Source of the DNA: Brachionus rotundiformis
Lineage: Eukaryota; Rotifera; Eurotatoria; Ploima; Brachionidae
Direction: 5' to 3'
NCBI GenBank assembly: GCA_016802295.1
Contig: JAESIW010000200.1
Coordinates: 4,395,155 to 4,459,154 of the forward strand
Length of the DNA stretch: 64,000 nucleotides
Of this stretch, positions 36,631 to 48,900 are shown one piece after another. The notes beneath the pieces were generated by a model. The model did no database searches. It worked only from the letters and a program-made list of their open reading frames with translations, and was not told the origin of the DNA. A program made the position numbers and the translations under genes. Position 1 is the first letter of the stretch, and each line of letters begins with the position of its first letter.

Positions 36631-36968
36631 TTATTTGTCGCTTTTTTTAAGATCGGGATTTTCCGAACACCAAATATTTTCTTGATTGGGAAGAGATGAA
36701 GGCTGTGGTAATCTATATTTTGCCATGTCGTTTTCTATATCAAAATAACTATATATATTATACGAATAATATTCTGTTGCCTTATATTCTTTATCGCTTG
36801 TAGACTTGTTTATTAATTTTTCAGAGTTTTGGCTTGATAAATTTTGAGTTAATTTTCGTGATGAATTCACTAAAAGATTCTGATGGATTTTGATACCCTA
36901 GAAAAATGGTTTTTAAATTAGAATAAAAAGAATTTTTGTTATACTTTTGTTAATAATTGTCTCTTCAT
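36631..36968 (-). CDS. Small uncharacterised protein, two exons
   Basis: Exon 1 (36968-36945) encodes MKRQLLTK and exon 2 (36897-36631) continues GIKIHQNLLVNSSRKL. They join in phase 0 across a 47-base intron (gtataa to ttctag), giving 96 residues. Exon 2 alone is open throughout and has amino-acid composition unlike random AT-rich sequence (AKYRLPQPSSLPNQENIWC near the end, then DLKKSDK). No signal peptide or membrane segment is present. I do not recognise a family. It could instead be the last exon of a longer gene whose upstream exons lie in 36969-37729, but I found none there. Confidence 0.45.
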
Positions 36969-37729
36969 CTTGATAGATAAAAATAAAATTTTTAGCAAGC
37001 TTTTTTAAATTTAATATATTAAATATGAAGCTTTTTAACTGTAAGCTTTTATAAATACAAATAGCGATATTCAATTTTGTAGATTATAATTTTGTCTTAT
37101 TAAAAACATAAAAAAAATTAACAAAAGTTCAATAAAAAAATCAAATTTAAATAAAATTCAGAAAATAATCATTGAAAAAATTTAATTAAAAAAAAATTTT
37201 TTTTTGGTTTCTTGGTTAAGAAGTCAATTTAATAGAAGGATTTTTCATCTATACCTAATAAATCTATCAAATCAATAAAAATAAAGATTTAAAAGTTTTC
37301 ATTTCATGATCTTCATTCTTGTAATTTTATCTTTTAGTTCAATCAGAAATCGAATCTGAAATGTTATTTATCTTCTGTTCGAATAAATTGTCAACAACAA
37401 AACGCATAATTAAAATACTGTATGAATATTTATTTTGAAAAGATTATTGATTATAAAACTGATAGAAAAAAAATTTTAATTTTATACATAAAAATTCAAA
37501 ATCATTTTAGATAAAACAGATTACAAAACAACTATTAAGACTTGATAAACAATTCTTCAAAAAAAGTAGCTAAGTTGTCAAGACTGTAAAATTTTTTTCT
37601 AAAAATAAATAAAATTGCAATATTTATCAACTTTTCAGTAATTTTTAATTTACATTTAATTAGAACAATCAATTTTTAATATAAAGGTGAAAATAATTCG
37701 AAAACATTAGTAACAATAAATTGATAATT
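36969..37729. other. Intergenic, nothing recognised
   Basis: AT-rich spacer between two minus-strand genes. No coding exon was recognised. Confidence 0.5.
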
Positions 37730-40525
37730 TTAAATTTCGGTTTCTTCATAAATTTTTTCATTTTCATTCAAATTTGGAGCATAATTTATTTGATTTTTAT
37801 CTAGCTGATTAGGCACCACAGTACTGGATGATTCATTATTAGTTGGATTCAAATTAGGATTACTTGACGATTTGTCCGATGAAGATGAGGATGATTTTAG
37901 CAATAAAGATTGCTCTGAATTTGTCGATGTTTGTCCATGATCTAGTAGGTTTTTTTTTAAACCCTGTTGAAGTATAATTAATTGATTCTTCTTTACATTC
38001 ATATGTTGTTTAAAACGGTTTGTTCCGCACTGTTCGTTTTCATTCGGTTTTCTTAAATTGTCAAATGTTACGTCTTCAAAATCTTTAAGATCATTTAAAT
38101 CAAGATCTTCTTCATCCAATGAAGTTGTTGAACTGTTTGGTACATGATTACCACAAACATTTGTTTTAGTCGGTTTTCGCTTAATCCTTTTATACGTTTG
38201 ATAATTAATATCACAATCGCTTTGTTCAACCACTTCTTCAGCAAGCAAAAATGATCCACTATCGGACTGTAATTCTTTTGAATACTCGAATGTTCGTTTT
38301 GGTTTAGTTGGTGGAATAACAGGCGGAGGTGGTGGAGGTGGTGGTGGCAATTGAATTTGTCCGGTGATAAAGTTATTGACTCTTCTTGGTGCTGGTAATG
38401 GAGGAGTCGATCTATGAATTGTCGAATATTGTAAATAATTGCTACTATACTGTCTTTGATGCTGTGGATTTCCCATTTTTGGTTTTAGAGTTGCATACAA
38501 AGGAACTGTTGGATCATCTCTACGAACTATTGGTGAATAGGAGTTTTGTGGCCTATATGGAGATGCATAATTTACTTGATGTGAATCATCACAATTAAAT
38601 CTTAAGTCATCATAATAGCTGTCCATATTTTGCTGCGGTAGCAAATGATACTTCGGATTTTGACTTGAAGTATCAATAGCGATGTGATTTGTTGGATAAG
38701 TTGAGCCTGTTGTAGCCGAAGTAGTGGTTAGCAATGAATGATTTGCATAGATTTCATTGATATTTGGATAAGCCATGCGAATACTATTCGATATTTTATT
38801 GCTTGAGAGTAATGTGGCCGAGCTATCGTTAGTTAAATGGGAATAATTTTGTTGTACTATATTAGAGCAATGGGCATCCAAAACATCCGAGTTGGCAATT
38901 AAATTAGCCATTTCTTTTTCCTTGTTTTGACCATTTGATTTGTAAATTAATTTTTTATTTATTCTTTTTTTACTTTTTGAACAACAACACTTCCAAATAG
39001 TGAAAATGGTAACAGCTATAATAATTACGACCAAAAATGTCATGATGATAAATGATATAAAAAAGGTTGAATTGGACACGGAGCCACCATCCCTAATTTC
39101 ATTTAATCTCAAATAAGCAAACATTTTGTTCAAGTGAGAAATAAAAAATTCCGTAGCTGAAATTAGTCCTAGATTTTTTCGACTGACTTGTTTAAGATTA
39201 AAACCTATGATTTTTCTATTATTTGATCCCTTGATTTCTGCTGTACATGTATACATTCCAAAGTCGTTCAATTGCAAATTTTTAATTCTAAGTTCGCTCG
39301 TTTTATTTGTGAATGAGTACATATTAACGTTTCTCGGATTTGGAATAAGACGTACCTCGTTTACATAGTATTTTTCATCAATATTTTGTAAACCTTTCCC
39401 AATTGGTTTTTGTCCATAACTCCAGTAAACTTCGGGCTCAGGATCTCCATAAACATCACATATTAGTAAAGCATCATCGCCAATTTCATAGTTAGCTTCG
39501 TTTATATGGTCTCTAAATTGGATTTGAATATCGCACATGAACGAGTCAGGATTTATTTCTAAAAAGTTTTGTCTCGACTTGAGCGAGTTTGGTTGATCAC
39601 ATTTTAAAAATTGTTGCACAGCTGAAGAAACTGTAATTTTAGGCAAATAACTATTTTGGTTTTTTGAAATAAGATTTGGTGCCTCATACATTTGTTGCTG
39701 ATATTCGATATTTTTTATATAATCAAGAAGCCATCTGAGGTTACAATCACAGTTAAATGGATTTTCATGTATGTAAAACAGTCTTAAATTTAGTTTTTTA
39801 AAATTGTTATAATCCAAAGTTCTCAAATGATTTCCAATTAATGAAAGTGAATCTAATTGTCTCATATTTGTGAAAGTGTTTGGTTCAATTGAACGAATTT
39901 TACAGTAATTAAGCTCAATTGTTTTTATGTTTGTTTGAATTCTCTCAAAAGATTCACGATTAAGATTCATTATTGGATTTTCATTTAGCCTTAAAGTCTC
40001 CAAGTATTGCAAACGTTTGTTTTCGAATATGTCGTGTGGTACTGCCTGGAAAAAATTGTGTGAAAGATCTAATTCTAACAAGTCAATTTCAAAATAACTA
40101 AAAACATAGCTTTTTAAATTTGTGAGTTTATTAAAGCTTAGATCAATTCTTTGCAAATATCTCAAGTCTTTAAATGAGTATTCGCCCATCTCGCTAATCT
40201 TAGAATTCCTCCATATAATAGTTCTAATAATATTTGGGTTAATTGAGAGTGATTCCCATGGAGTTCGCCAGTTTGCCTCGATTCCTACTCTTAAACTAAG
40301 ACTGTGAATGGTACTTGTTTGTGTAGATTCGCTGTTTAATAAAACCCCAGGCTCTTGACCAATTACTAATCCATTAGTGAGTGTACAATTTAAAATGAGA
40401 CTTTCACCGTCAAAATCTTTGTATTCACATTGTAGACGGGCATTAAGTTGATTAATGATTTGTGTCGGTGATTGACAAAATATTGTGCTTATTAAATAAA
40501 TGAGGATAATATTTTGGTATATCAT
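37730..40525 (-). CDS. LRR-Ig single-pass receptor (kekkon/LINGO-like)
   Basis: One uninterrupted exon of 931 codons. It has a signal peptide (IILIYLISTIFC) and about five leucine-rich repeats (about 60-250; for example LQRIDLSFNKLTNL, LELDLSHNFFQAVP). A cysteine-rich cap follows (NPFNCDCNLRWLLDYI, about 256), then one Ig domain (ICDVYGDPEPEVYWSYG to MYTCTAEI, about 352-428). The membrane helix is at about 486-509 and is followed by CCCSK. The cytoplasmic tail of about 415 residues contains a nine-proline run near 727 and ends EETEI, a class I PDZ-ligand pattern (T-x-I). The order LRR, LRRCT, Ig, TM matches kekkon and LINGO proteins, which act in neural adhesion and signalling. Which orthologue it is cannot be settled by eye. 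It is intronless, unlike most neighbours. Confidence 0.93.
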   Translation of the reverse strand: MIYQNIILIYLISTIFCQSPTQIINQLNARLQCEYKDFDGESLILNCTLTNGLVIGQEPGVLLNSESTQTSTIHSLSLRVGIEANWRTPWESLSINPNIIRTIIWRNSKISEMGEYSFKDLRYLQRIDLSFNKLTNLKSYVFSYFEIDLLELDLSHNFFQAVPHDIFENKRLQYLETLRLNENPIMNLNRESFERIQTNIKTIELNYCKIRSIEPNTFTNMRQLDSLSLIGNHLRTLDYNNFKKLNLRLFYIHENPFNCDCNLRWLLDYIKNIEYQQQMYEAPNLISKNQNSYLPKITVSSAVQQFLKCDQPNSLKSRQNFLEINPDSFMCDIQIQFRDHINEANYEIGDDALLICDVYGDPEPEVYWSYGQKPIGKGLQNIDEKYYVNEVRLIPNPRNVNMYSFTNKTSELRIKNLQLNDFGMYTCTAEIKGSNNRKIIGFNLKQVSRKNLGLISATEFFISHLNKMFAYLRLNEIRDGGSVSNSTFFISFIIMTFLVVIIIAVTIFTIWKCCCSKSKKRINKKLIYKSNGQNKEKEMANLIANSDVLDAHCSNIVQQNYSHLTNDSSATLLSSNKISNSIRMAYPNINEIYANHSLLTTTSATTGSTYPTNHIAIDTSSQNPKYHLLPQQNMDSYYDDLRFNCDDSHQVNYASPYRPQNSYSPIVRRDDPTVPLYATLKPKMGNPQHQRQYSSNYLQYSTIHRSTPPLPAPRRVNNFITGQIQLPPPPPPPPPVIPPTKPKRTFEYSKELQSDSGSFLLAEEVVEQSDCDINYQTYKRIKRKPTKTNVCGNHVPNSSTTSLDEEDLDLNDLKDFEDVTFDNLRKPNENEQCGTNRFKQHMNVKKNQLIILQQGLKKNLLDHGQTSTNSEQSLLLKSSSSSSDKSSSNPNLNPTNNESSSTVVPNQLDKNQINYAPNLNENEKIYEETEI

Positions 40526-43039
40526 TTTGGTTCTTTATTGAGTCATATAGTTACATTCTGTTCATCTAAATCAACTAAATAAGACTTAAAAGCGATTAAT
40601 GAATGAATGGGGAAAATTTATAAATTAAACATATTTGTGCATTAGATGCGGATTTATGATTAAAGAACAGAAAATTAAATATTCAATTCTAACGAATAAA
40701 TACAAAATGGAAGAACTTACAAAGATTTGAATTAACAACGAATATTTAATTAGTTAGTTTTTCAATCAATCGAATCGATTTTTTTATTTACTTATATTGG
40801 ATTCTAATGTTTAGAACATTCGTGCATTTTTAAGCGTTACAGCTAATCAATATTCGTTAAGACATTTGATTATTAATTTGCCCCGTCCACTTATTATCAT
40901 ACAGCATAAATATTAATAATTATTATAATGATATATCAAAATTATATTTGTATACTAATCTTTAAAGATTTAACATTTTGTATTGACCATTAAACCTAAA
41001 GGAAAAAAAACAACTTTTTCAAAAATAACCTAACTCATACTTGGATACCAATTTGTGAGATTTTAATAACTCAAGTAGTAAATTAAGTTCTAACTACAAA
41101 ATAACAAATTCAAACTGTTTTTTTAGAATTGTAAAAGCTTTAAATCTAAAAATAAAAAATTGATACAAAAATTTACTATACAGCTCTATTTTTTCAAACT
41201 AATATTAAAAATAATTCAAAAAACTTCAACAAAAAAATCTTTAAATATTCAATTAACAAATATCTTATTTAAAAAAACACTTCATTTAATTTTCTAGATA
41301 CTTAACTTATAAGTTTAAATTACATTTGAATACAAAGAAATACATGTTTTTAAATAGAAAATTATAAATTCATTTTTACGTAAAAAAAATTGTATTTTGA
41401 TACAATAATCGAAAAAAATTTAAAGCCAACTTTACTAGAAACAACTTAATTAGAAAGATTTAAATTAAAAATTTCTTATTTATTCAAGCACTCAAAAATT
41501 GGTAAGAAGCAAAATAAATAAAATTTTTAAATATGGAATTTCATTATTTTTCTAATTCTTTACTATTAAATGCCAAGTAATGCTGCAAGAAAAGAGAATC
41601 CAATTTTATTTTGTTTAACAAAGACTGATTCGATTATTTATCGAGCAATCAGTCGAAAAAGCCGACTAATTTGCCGACCTACAGAATTGACCTAAATTAT
41701 CAATTAAGTTTAAACTAAAATCTAACTGTTAATTAACTGTCCTAGTTTTTTTTTTTTAATTTTGATAAAAAATGTCAAGTATTTTAATTGAATTTACTCG
41801 TTTATCTTAAGTCCTATTACAAATAATAAATTCAGATTCATAAGTTTCAATGCCCAAATACAATAAATAGTATTAAAATGATTAAGCTTCATTTTAAAAA
41901 AGTGATTTTGATATAAATTTGATCTATTCAGGGGATTAGATATTTGCTGGTAAGGAATTATCAAAAGATATTCGTTTGAATCCAATTTATTATTTAAATA
42001 TTTATCATCGGATATTTATGCACGCTCGCGCATAGATAAAAATAACGGTTTATTTGAGTATTTATTATTTATTTATATAAAATAAAATAAATTATTTGAA
42101 TGAATTTTTTTAATTAAAATCGGGAAAAAACATTAATATCAACCGCTTTAAAAAAAATACTTGTTCTAATTTTTAGAATTTAATACAAAATTTTATTTTT
42201 GATAAATTGATAAATCGTGTAATTTATTAAAATTTTTATATTCTTTTAATTTAAAATTAGTTAATGCACCCACCGATCGATTGGTAAAATATTAGAATAA
42301 AAGAAAACGAAACTCAAACTTAGTCCTTAAATGAATACCTGAAAGCAGACGGAAGGTAGGATGACCAAGAGTAACCTGGAGCTCAAGAATAATGAAAGAA
42401 ATTGATGAAATGCAGAAAGAAAATGTTTAAGGAAAAAGATTTACTTGAGTGGAATTCGAATATAATGACTGTATGGTAAAAAAGGAAGAAATACGGAAAA
42501 AAATTGAAATAACTATTCTCAAAAGTTTGATTTCTTTGTCAAATTAATTTCTACAAATTTTATAAGTTTGAAGCTAGTTTTTTTAGATAATTTTCTTAAA
42601 AATGTTAAAATCATTGAAATAAAATATAAATTCATCAGTTGTTATTTTTTTGCGTCATATTGATTTTTATGTAAAAAGAATAGATAATAGATCTTTAAAA
42701 AATTAAAATGATAATTTGAATTATTTCAGAAATAAATTCTTGCGTAGAAAAATATTTTATAAATAAAGCTTCATTGAAGCGGCCCTTAAAAATATTATAA
42801 TTTTGATTATTTTAAAAATCCATTTGAATTTTTTAATATTTTTTTGAAATTACTAAAATAAAATTTTAAATTAACATTTTTAATAATTGAAATCATAGTT
42901 TAAATATATTGTAGATTTATTATGTTTAAATGCTTCATTTGTTTTTATTTAAAAGACTAAAGACTATTTTTAGTTTTTTACGATAATATTTTTTATTAAA
43001 ATTTTTTGTTTTAATAGTGATTTTTGATCAATTTTCATA
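40526..43039. other. Divergent intergenic region with retrotransposon scrap
   Basis: About 2.5 kb of AT-rich DNA between the LRR-Ig gene (minus) and the egghead-like gene (plus). It presumably holds both promoters. Apart from the scrap at 42325-42480 listed separately, no feature is supported. Confidence 0.5.
42325..42480 (+). pseudogene. Second non-LTR retrotransposon tail scrap
   Basis: The plus strand reads SRRKVG, stop, PRVTWSSRIMKEIDEMQ, and later a VEF-x-x-ND block. This fits the same C-terminal ORF2 motif as the scrap at 1540-1745, again with TGA where an arginine or tryptophan codon is expected. The two scraps are clearly related but diverged. Confidence 0.5.
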
Positions 43040-44296
43040 ATGAAAAACATTTATGGGAAAATTGTATATACTATTCAACTTTTTATTTCAATTTTGACAA
43101 TAATTTCGATTCAAGTTTTTTATTTTCAATTTAAACGATTTGTGCCCAATAATTTTGAGACAAATAACTTGTATGTAAAATTACTTGAATTTTTTATAAT
43201 ATGCTTATCATTCCCAATGTGTTTAATCGGGATTATTGGCTTTTTTCGAACAAATTTATTTTCAAGTACAAATCGTCTTCAAGGATCAATTCTTTTAGCA
43301 CCCTTTATTGTTTTCAGATTTAGAACAAAAGGAGATCGACCTGAAATAATTCATAATTATGTTTTCAAAAATATATATACTTGTTTAAATATTGGTTTTG
43401 ATAAGTTTCGAATTGAAATAATTACTGAAAAACCTCTTAATATGCCATTAAATCCATATATACGAGAAATTGTTGGAGTCTCTAAAAACTATGGTAATTC
43501 CATTGGCACAAATTTAAATGATATTTTTGACGACTCGTCATGGATTTTATTGATGAATGAGGATAACATTCTTACCGAAAATGTTTTATTTGAAATTTTA
43601 AATTTTTCATTAATAAATTGTAATCATATTGCTATTGGAACAGCTACTACCAATCTTATAGAACCAAAATTTGCAAATATGAACATATTTTACAAAATAG
43701 GAAGCAATCTATTATTCAGAAGCAATTATTCAAAACTTCTTAATTTACTGAGCCCCGAATATGTATTTATTTTGTGTAAAAAGAATATTTTTCATCAAAT
43801 ATTACTAAAAGAAAAAGAAAAAATTACTGCAAATTTAGTTGACAATTTAATTTTTATAAATTTGTTAGAAAATTCGGACCATCAAATCAATTGGATTACG
43901 GAGAAAATGATAAGTAAAAAATTTACTCCAAATAATATTATTTATTTCAACAATTTTTGTTTCAAACAAAACAGATTAAAAAACAAATTAATACGCAATG
44001 TTTTTAATGTATTTTCATTTGCTTTCAAATTTTCCTTCTTTACTTTTTTTTTTTTTGACCACTTTGAAATAATTACCAACTTTATAGCAAGTTCGAATGG
44101 TTTTCTGTACTTAATAGGTGGTTATTCCTCATTCTGTCAAATAACAGCTAGTCAATTTAAAAAAAATGTCTATTTTATATTTTATTTAACTTTTTTACCT
44201 TTTGTACAAATTTGGAATGTTTATTCGCTCGTATATGAAGCTTTTAAATATCTCAAGTTTTCAAAACTAAAACATCATAAAATACAATATATATAA
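43040..44296 (+). CDS. Egghead-like glycosyltransferase paralogue, catalytic motifs lost
   Basis: A single open exon of 418 codons, related over its whole length to the egghead protein at 61350-62741. Shared blocks include GSILLAPFIVFRFRTKGDRP against GSPLLAPFISIRVVTRGDYP and VFKNIYTCLNIGFDKFRIEI against VFRNMNTCLDLGLDNFIVEI. Membrane segments are kept at both ends. The catalytic motifs are not: LDEET is MNEDN (about 171), AEDTYF is VDNLIF (about 266), and the QQRKRW block is replaced by CFKQNRLKNKL (about 308). The lysine-asparagine drift indicates fast evolution, yet no stop or frameshift occurs in over 1.2 kb of AT-rich DNA. It is either a selected non-catalytic paralogue or a young pseudogene. 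I favour the former. Confidence 0.8.
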   Translation: MKNIYGKIVYTIQLFISILTIISIQVFYFQFKRFVPNNFETNNLYVKLLEFFIICLSFPMCLIGIIGFFRTNLFSSTNRLQGSILLAPFIVFRFRTKGDRPEIIHNYVFKNIYTCLNIGFDKFRIEIITEKPLNMPLNPYIREIVGVSKNYGNSIGTNLNDIFDDSSWILLMNEDNILTENVLFEILNFSLINCNHIAIGTATTNLIEPKFANMNIFYKIGSNLLFRSNYSKLLNLLSPEYVFILCKKNIFHQILLKEKEKITANLVDNLIFINLLENSDHQINWITEKMISKKFTPNNIIYFNNFCFKQNRLKNKLIRNVFNVFSFAFKFSFFTFFFFDHFEIITNFIASSNGFLYLIGGYSSFCQITASQFKKNVYFIFYLTFLPFVQIWNVYSLVYEAFKYLKFSKLKHHKIQYI

Positions 44297-44488
44297 AATT
44301 TTTAATTTTTTTAAAATAAAATTAAAAAAAAAAACATCTAATTTAAATATTTTATTTCACTCTTAATTTTTAAGTTGAGATTAAAAATTCAGTTACTACA
44401 ATAACTAAACAAAAATATATTTGTCATTTGCTCGTTCTTTCAAACAATTAATTTTACATTTAATAATTTATTTATTAGTCATTATTAT

Positions 44489-45286
44489 TTAACAATAACA
44501 TGAGCTATTAGCATTATCTGATGAATTTGAATGATCAACAGACTGAACTTTTGCACGATGAATTTGATTAGGTACATAAAAAGGTCTGGAGTTTTTAAGT
44601 TTTAGAGCAAGTGTCATAAAAATTGCTTCTACGTGATCAGAACGCGAATCATCTTTAGCAGAAGTTTCAAATAACGGCATTTGGTGCATATCTGCAAATG
44701 TCTGAGCCATGTTTGTGCTTACTTTTGGTTCCATTAAATCACATTTATTTCCAACTAAAATTCTTGGAATGTCAAGCGACATTTGGCTATTGGAACAAAA
44801 ACGATTGTATTCATCAATCCAGTGAGTAAGATTTTCAAATGAAGAAATGTTAGTTACATCATAAACAAATAAGACCGCGTGTACATTTCGGTAATAATGA
44901 GAAATCATTGATTTTCGGAATCGTTCTTGACCGGCTATTGATAAGAAATAAAATTAAAATTAATTAAAATTTATTTAACTACCAGTATCCCAAATTTGTA
45001 ATTTGATAATCTCATCATCAATTTGAATAGTTTTTTCTCTAAAATCAACTCCTATAGTTGCTTCACTTCGTTCAAGAAACTTACCACCGCAAAATCTAAA
45101 AGTTAAACAAGTTTTACCAACATTCGAATCGCCAATAACTATAATCTTGAAAATTCTTTTTGGGTTCTGGATTACTAATGATTGAATTGAACTTTCAATA
45201 CCCTGAATAGCATGATCATCTTTTGACGAATCCTCTGGGGAAAAAGAAGAGTCTTTAGTATTATTTTTTTCAAAATCGACTTGCAT
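44489..45286 (-). CDS. RAB33: Rab33-type Golgi small GTPase
   Basis: Two exons (45286-44983 and 44934-44489) encode 249 residues. The GTPase core has the P-loop GDSNVGKT, an effector segment TEATIGVDF-like (SEATIGVDFREKT), WDTAGQERFRKS across the intron, GNKCDL and ETSAK. The stretch FKIIVIGDSNVGKTCLTFRF followed by CGGKF is diagnostic of Rab33 A/B. The C-terminus ends CYC, a CxC double-prenylation signal. An N-terminal extension of about 43 residues precedes the core. Rab33 acts in intra-Golgi traffic and, in vertebrates, autophagosome formation through ATG16L1. It converges with the egghead-like gene (192 bases between stops) and diverges from CEP290. Confidence 0.96.
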
Positions 45287-45967
45287 TATAATTTTATTAA
45301 AAATATTATTATTTCTATTAAAATTTAAAGATGTTAAAATTTCATTATCATAATATTTTTATAATTTTACACAAATTTTTAATTCCATTTGTTCACTCTT
45401 AGGAATTAATTGAAAATGGTAGCATATTTTAAGTAAATTATGAAATTTATTAATTAAAAGATTAATTTTTAAAAAGAAAATAAACTCTGATTTAGAAATA
45501 AAATAATGATGACTAAAATTATTTGTCCTAATTTTTGATATAGTTTTATTAAAAATTTTCAATTAAATTTTTCGTTTAATAATAAAATCTTTATTATTGC
45601 TATATTAATATTGCCATTTTTGAAAGGTTTTTAAATCGGAAACTTTTTAACTTCAGTCTTTAAAAAAGTTTCTATTCTTATGATTGGAAATAAATATTTA
45701 AATCTTATTATTTATTTAAATATGATACAATAATTTTTTTAATATGAAAATTTTATTAGAACATAATAAAAATATTAATTTATTAAGACAAAAAAATTTG
45801 AATTAAAATTGATAAATATTTAAAACTGTTGCTAGGAAACTTTGTTAAAGGTCATTTTTATTTTAGTGTTGAATATTTTTTCCAGTGTTTGATCAGACAA
45901 GAAAAAAAATTAATAAACAAAAAATAAAACCAAAAATATATAATTTTTATGATTCAATTAATTTAAA
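45287..45967. promoter_or_regulatory. Divergent intergenic region, likely bidirectional promoter
   Basis: The 681 bases between the start codons of Rab33 (minus) and CEP290 (plus) contain no frame or repeat of note. By position they must hold both promoters. No specific motif was identified. Confidence 0.4.
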
Positions 45968-48900
45968 ATGGTGAAAAAATTGGACGATTTAATTGAATTT
46001 GGTCAAATAGATGATGAAAAGCTTGAAGATTTCTGTATCATTTTACAGCAAATAAAACTTGAAGAGGATGTAGATCCTAAAAAGTTGTCAAAAAGTTTTT
46101 TAATACTTCGTGAAGTTGCTCTTAAAGTTTATGAAGAAAATAAAGTTTCCCTAGAACTTTTTCAAAAAGAGAATGAAGAAGCTTCAAAGCGAGGTAATTC
46201 ATGAATATCAGATTGATGATTTTATTTAAGTTTTCTAATTTTTTCAAGAACTTGACTTAAAGGAACAAATTGAATTCGCTGAAAGACAACTAGAGAAATA
46301 TCAACTTGATCCTAATCTATCAGGAACCAGAGAAGTTTTTGATTTCGAAAAATTAGAAAAAAAGGCCGAAGATTTAAGAGACGAATTGAAAGAAGCTACA
46401 GACAAACTGTTTCATGAAAAGACCGAAAAAGAAAAAGTAAATTAATTTAAATTTTGATTAAATTTAAATTTTATTTCTTAAGCTTAAAACCAAAATTGCT
46501 GAACTGGAGAAAAAAATATCAAATTTGAACAGAGAGGTTAATAAACAATCTTCTTAAAATACTTAAACTTAAAAATATAATATTAAGAATGAAAGATACA
46601 GAGAAGATATCAGTGATTTGCGTAAAACCAGAGAGCAGTTCATTGAGAAAAAATTTCGACCTGAAGATGATAAGACAAAGCAAAAAATTCGAGAATTAAA
46701 TTCTTACTTAAACGAAAAAGATAAAGAAATCGATGACTTAAACGAAGAAATTCAAAAACTAACTAACTTGTTAGATAATAATAAAACATCTATGCAAGAA
46801 ATAGAAATTGAGTCATTTAAAAATAGAGAGGAAATAAGAAAACTACGGGTGAGTAAATTTTTAAATTTAAAAGATTGATAATAGCTTTTTTTAGATGCTA
46901 CAACAACATAGTGATGATCAAATTAATGAAATGAATAAAGAAAACGAAATACTCAAATCTCGTATCGCAAATTATGAACATTGGATAAAGAAAAACTCAA
47001 ATCAAGAATCAGCAATTATGGTCAAGGTAGACGAGGCGATTTCAGAATATAAAAATATAATTGACGACAGGACAAAAGAAATCGATCGTCTTAATGACAT
47101 TATTACTCATCTTAGAGAAAATCTAGCTCGACAAAACATTGATTCTGATAAGGCATCAGTTTCGGCTTTACAGAAAGTATTCATATCAATCTAGTTATAT
47201 AAATCAATTAATATATTTATATAGATTATAAAAGCCAAAGATAATGAAATTGATATATTAAAGAAACAAATTCAAGAATCAACCGAAGAAATGGACAAAA
47301 GTAGAAGTCAAATTGCAGCATTAAATCAAGCTATGAACGAAAGTAATTTCAAATTATAATTTGACTTTTTTTAAGTATATCTTTAAGATGCCAAAATGTA
47401 CTCAAAAAGTGCTTATTACAACATCAATAAGCAGGCTGAACAAAAAATATTTCATTTAGAGGAGATGCTTAAGGAAATGAATACAAGATTAAAGGAAAAT
47501 GAAAATCAGTTGATTAATAAAGAAACTGAACTTCTAGAAGCACTAAATAAAATAAGAGACTATGAGTCAGGAGATTACCAATTGCAGCAAGCTGTTAATG
47601 AAATTAAATCGCTAAAAACTCAGATTAAAATACGTGATCGAGATTTGGATAAAAGATTAAGTCAGTTGAATAAAATGGACGAGACTTTGAATTCGATTTT
47701 GGAAGAAAATGATATGCTTAGGGCAAAATTAAATATGGAACCAAGAGAAAAAATTGATATCGAAGAGCTAAAAGATCTCAAGTTTAATCGTGACCAGGAA
47801 AATAGAGCTGAAATATTTATGTTACAGCGTGAAAATGAGAAACTGTATGATGAGCAACTTAAATTAAGAAAAAAAATGCGTCTTTTGGCAAAACAAGTTC
47901 GTTCAACTGGTATTTTAGAAGATATTTTTAACGATGAGGAAATAAATGAAAGTAAGCGTAAAGATTCACATCAGTCTGATAAAAATATTTCAAAAAATGA
48001 TAACAGTTCAAAAGAAATGAATAATTTAATAAAAAGAAATGAAATTCAACTGCAGCATTTACTTGAATTACAGCAAGAAAATGACATGTTAAAAAAAAGC
48101 TTTGAAGAGTTAAATAATGAGATTAAAAATATTGGATCAACCAAAAATAAGAATAAAGAATTTTTAATAAAATGTCCAACTTTAGAAAAACTTTTGAGCG
48201 AAATGGAAGCAAATCGAGCAATCAGATCAAATATTAGATCAAATGATTTTTTGAATAAAATTTTAGCTGATTCAAATACGGATTCGATTGCTCTTGCTCT
48301 CAAAAGTGAAATAGACTTTTTGCAAGGACGGAACGAAGAATTGAGAAGTGAAATAGTAGCTACAAAATCGGAGCTTAAAAACACTTTGACGTCTTTGATG
48401 AAATCACAGGAAGAAAATGATAAATTACGAGGTGAAGTTAAAATAATGAATTCTGATTCAGCCGCCAAAGAAATCTTTCAACCATTTAAGCTTCCTTCTG
48501 GAATGGCGCCGTCGAGTCAAGATATCATTTCAGCTTTAAACGAATATTTAATTGATACATTACAAGTAGTTTTGATATAAAAAATTGCCTATACTTGGAT
48601 TAATTTTTTTCTCAAGGAATTAGAAGAAAATCAAAAGATAAGTTATAAAGCAGAAAAAGAATTGGAAAGCTTAAGGCGAAAGTTATCAGTAGCAAGACAT
48701 CAAATAAGTTTGATTTATAAAGATTACATTGAACAAAACAGGCAAACAAAAATCGAAAAGGAAAATTTTTTAAAAACGATCAAAAACTTAAATGACACTG
48801 TAGCTGTTGATTCCATTAAACTTCAAGAATATGATGTGAGTACAATTATTAAATTATTTCAAAATAAAATATATTAATCTAATTTTTTAATTTTATTCTA

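Noticed and set aside
41794..41985. 63-codon minus-strand frame
   Set aside because: No motif and AT-driven composition.
48046..48468. 140-codon minus-strand frame
   Set aside because: Antisense of a large CEP290 coiled-coil exon; serine/leucine-rich shadows are expected there.
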